NCBI GenBank assembly: GCA_910580225.1
Contig: CAJTXE010000031.1
Location: 19,876 to 51,445 of the forward strand
Length of the DNA stretch: 31,570 nucleotides
Origin: an uncultured Acetatifactor sp.
GTDB taxonomy: Bacteria; Bacillota; Clostridia; Lachnospirales; Lachnospiraceae
Direction of reading: 5' to 3'
Shown: positions 31,521 to 31,570 of the stretch, piece by piece
How the letters are laid out: each line of letters begins with the position of its first letter
How positions within the stretch are numbered: the stretch's first letter is position 1
Program-made: the position numbers and the translations under genes
The notes under the pieces: model-generated
Told to the model about the DNA's origin: nothing
Database searches by the model: none
The model's input: only the letters and a program-made list of their open reading frames with translations

Positions 31521-31570
31521 ATACAACCGCCTTTCTTTGTGCTAAACTGTTTACAGATACGAATAAAAAG

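Larger units (their letters stand above)
24413..31570. mobile_element. Tn4451-like integrative element, partial (left boundary uncertain)
   Basis: The region contains two proteins typical of the Tn4451/Tn4453 family, TnpV (31167-31520) and a TnpW-family protein (28254-28499), with a large serine recombinase of the TnpX type between them and the left end. Actin-like and RHH-like genes, a sigma-like regulator and a zinc-finger protein fill the rest. The element continues past the right edge, where mobilisation genes would be expected. The left end probably lies between 24413 and 24530, after the last element gene and before the ABC system, but I could not identify a terminal dinucleotide or att core. 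The AT-rich ABC system could instead be cargo inside the element. Confidence 0.6.

Overview
The window looks like chromosome from a low-to-mid GC gut Clostridia, most probably Lachnospiraceae. This rests on gene content and style: VanG-type D-Ala-D-Ser ligase with membrane serine racemase, PerR plus rubrerythrin and rubredoxin, an AI-2E family (YtvI-like) protein, GGAGG-type ribosome binding sites, and a Tn4451-type integrative element. The genus cannot be read from the sequence by eye.

Layout, left to right. (1) 3-518 is the tail of a protein built from 28-residue LAPFL repeats. (2) 569-4208, minus strand, is a four-gene operon: ECF sigma factor, basic/membrane protein, ABC ATPase, ABC permease. 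(3) 4457-10313, minus strand, carries an AI-2E family permease, an RluA-type pseudouridine synthase, and a translationally coupled trio (RsmF-like rRNA methyltransferase, GT-C-like membrane protein, second membrane protein). (4) 10542-16807 is a VanG-like peptidoglycan-precursor locus: a sensor kinase and response regulator on the minus strand, divergent from the ligase vanG and a vanT-like membrane racemase with a long extra linker. No vanXY/vanX/vanY gene is present. (5) 16871-18010 holds perR and rubrerythrin with a striking operator-like palindrome. (6) 18011-19580 is a small AT-rich island with an orphan ORF, a MerR/TipA-like regulator with a credible internal start, and a probable remnant of a mobile-element sigma factor. 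(7) 19581-21374 has a diguanylate cyclase and, divergently, a rubredoxin with a structured leader. (8) 21512-24412, minus strand, is an AT-rich second ABC system whose permease is fused to a lipoprotein-like extracytoplasmic domain.

(9) From roughly 24.4 kb to the right edge lies part of a Tn4451-like integrative element. It holds TnpV, a TnpW-family protein, a large serine recombinase split by a one-base frame change at an A6 tract, and an actin-like ParM/StbA ATPase with a small ribbon-helix-helix-like partner. It also holds a sigma-70-like regulator, a zinc-finger protein and a small basic protein. Immediately downstream of the ParM-like operon, between two hairpin terminators, is an array of four or five related palindromes spaced 28-33 bp apart. 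A 79-bp near-perfect palindrome lies next to tnpV. The ParM-like gene, RHH-like gene and palindrome array together are the best candidate for an undescribed system: a plasmid-style segregation module carried by an integrative element.

How the parts work together. The kinase/regulator pair plausibly controls the divergent ligase-racemase pair through a 22-bp imperfect repeat in the shared 300-bp intergenic region. PerR probably controls itself and rubrerythrin as an oxygen/peroxide defence unit, with rubredoxin elsewhere as electron carrier. All functions are inferred from sequence motifs; no database search was run.
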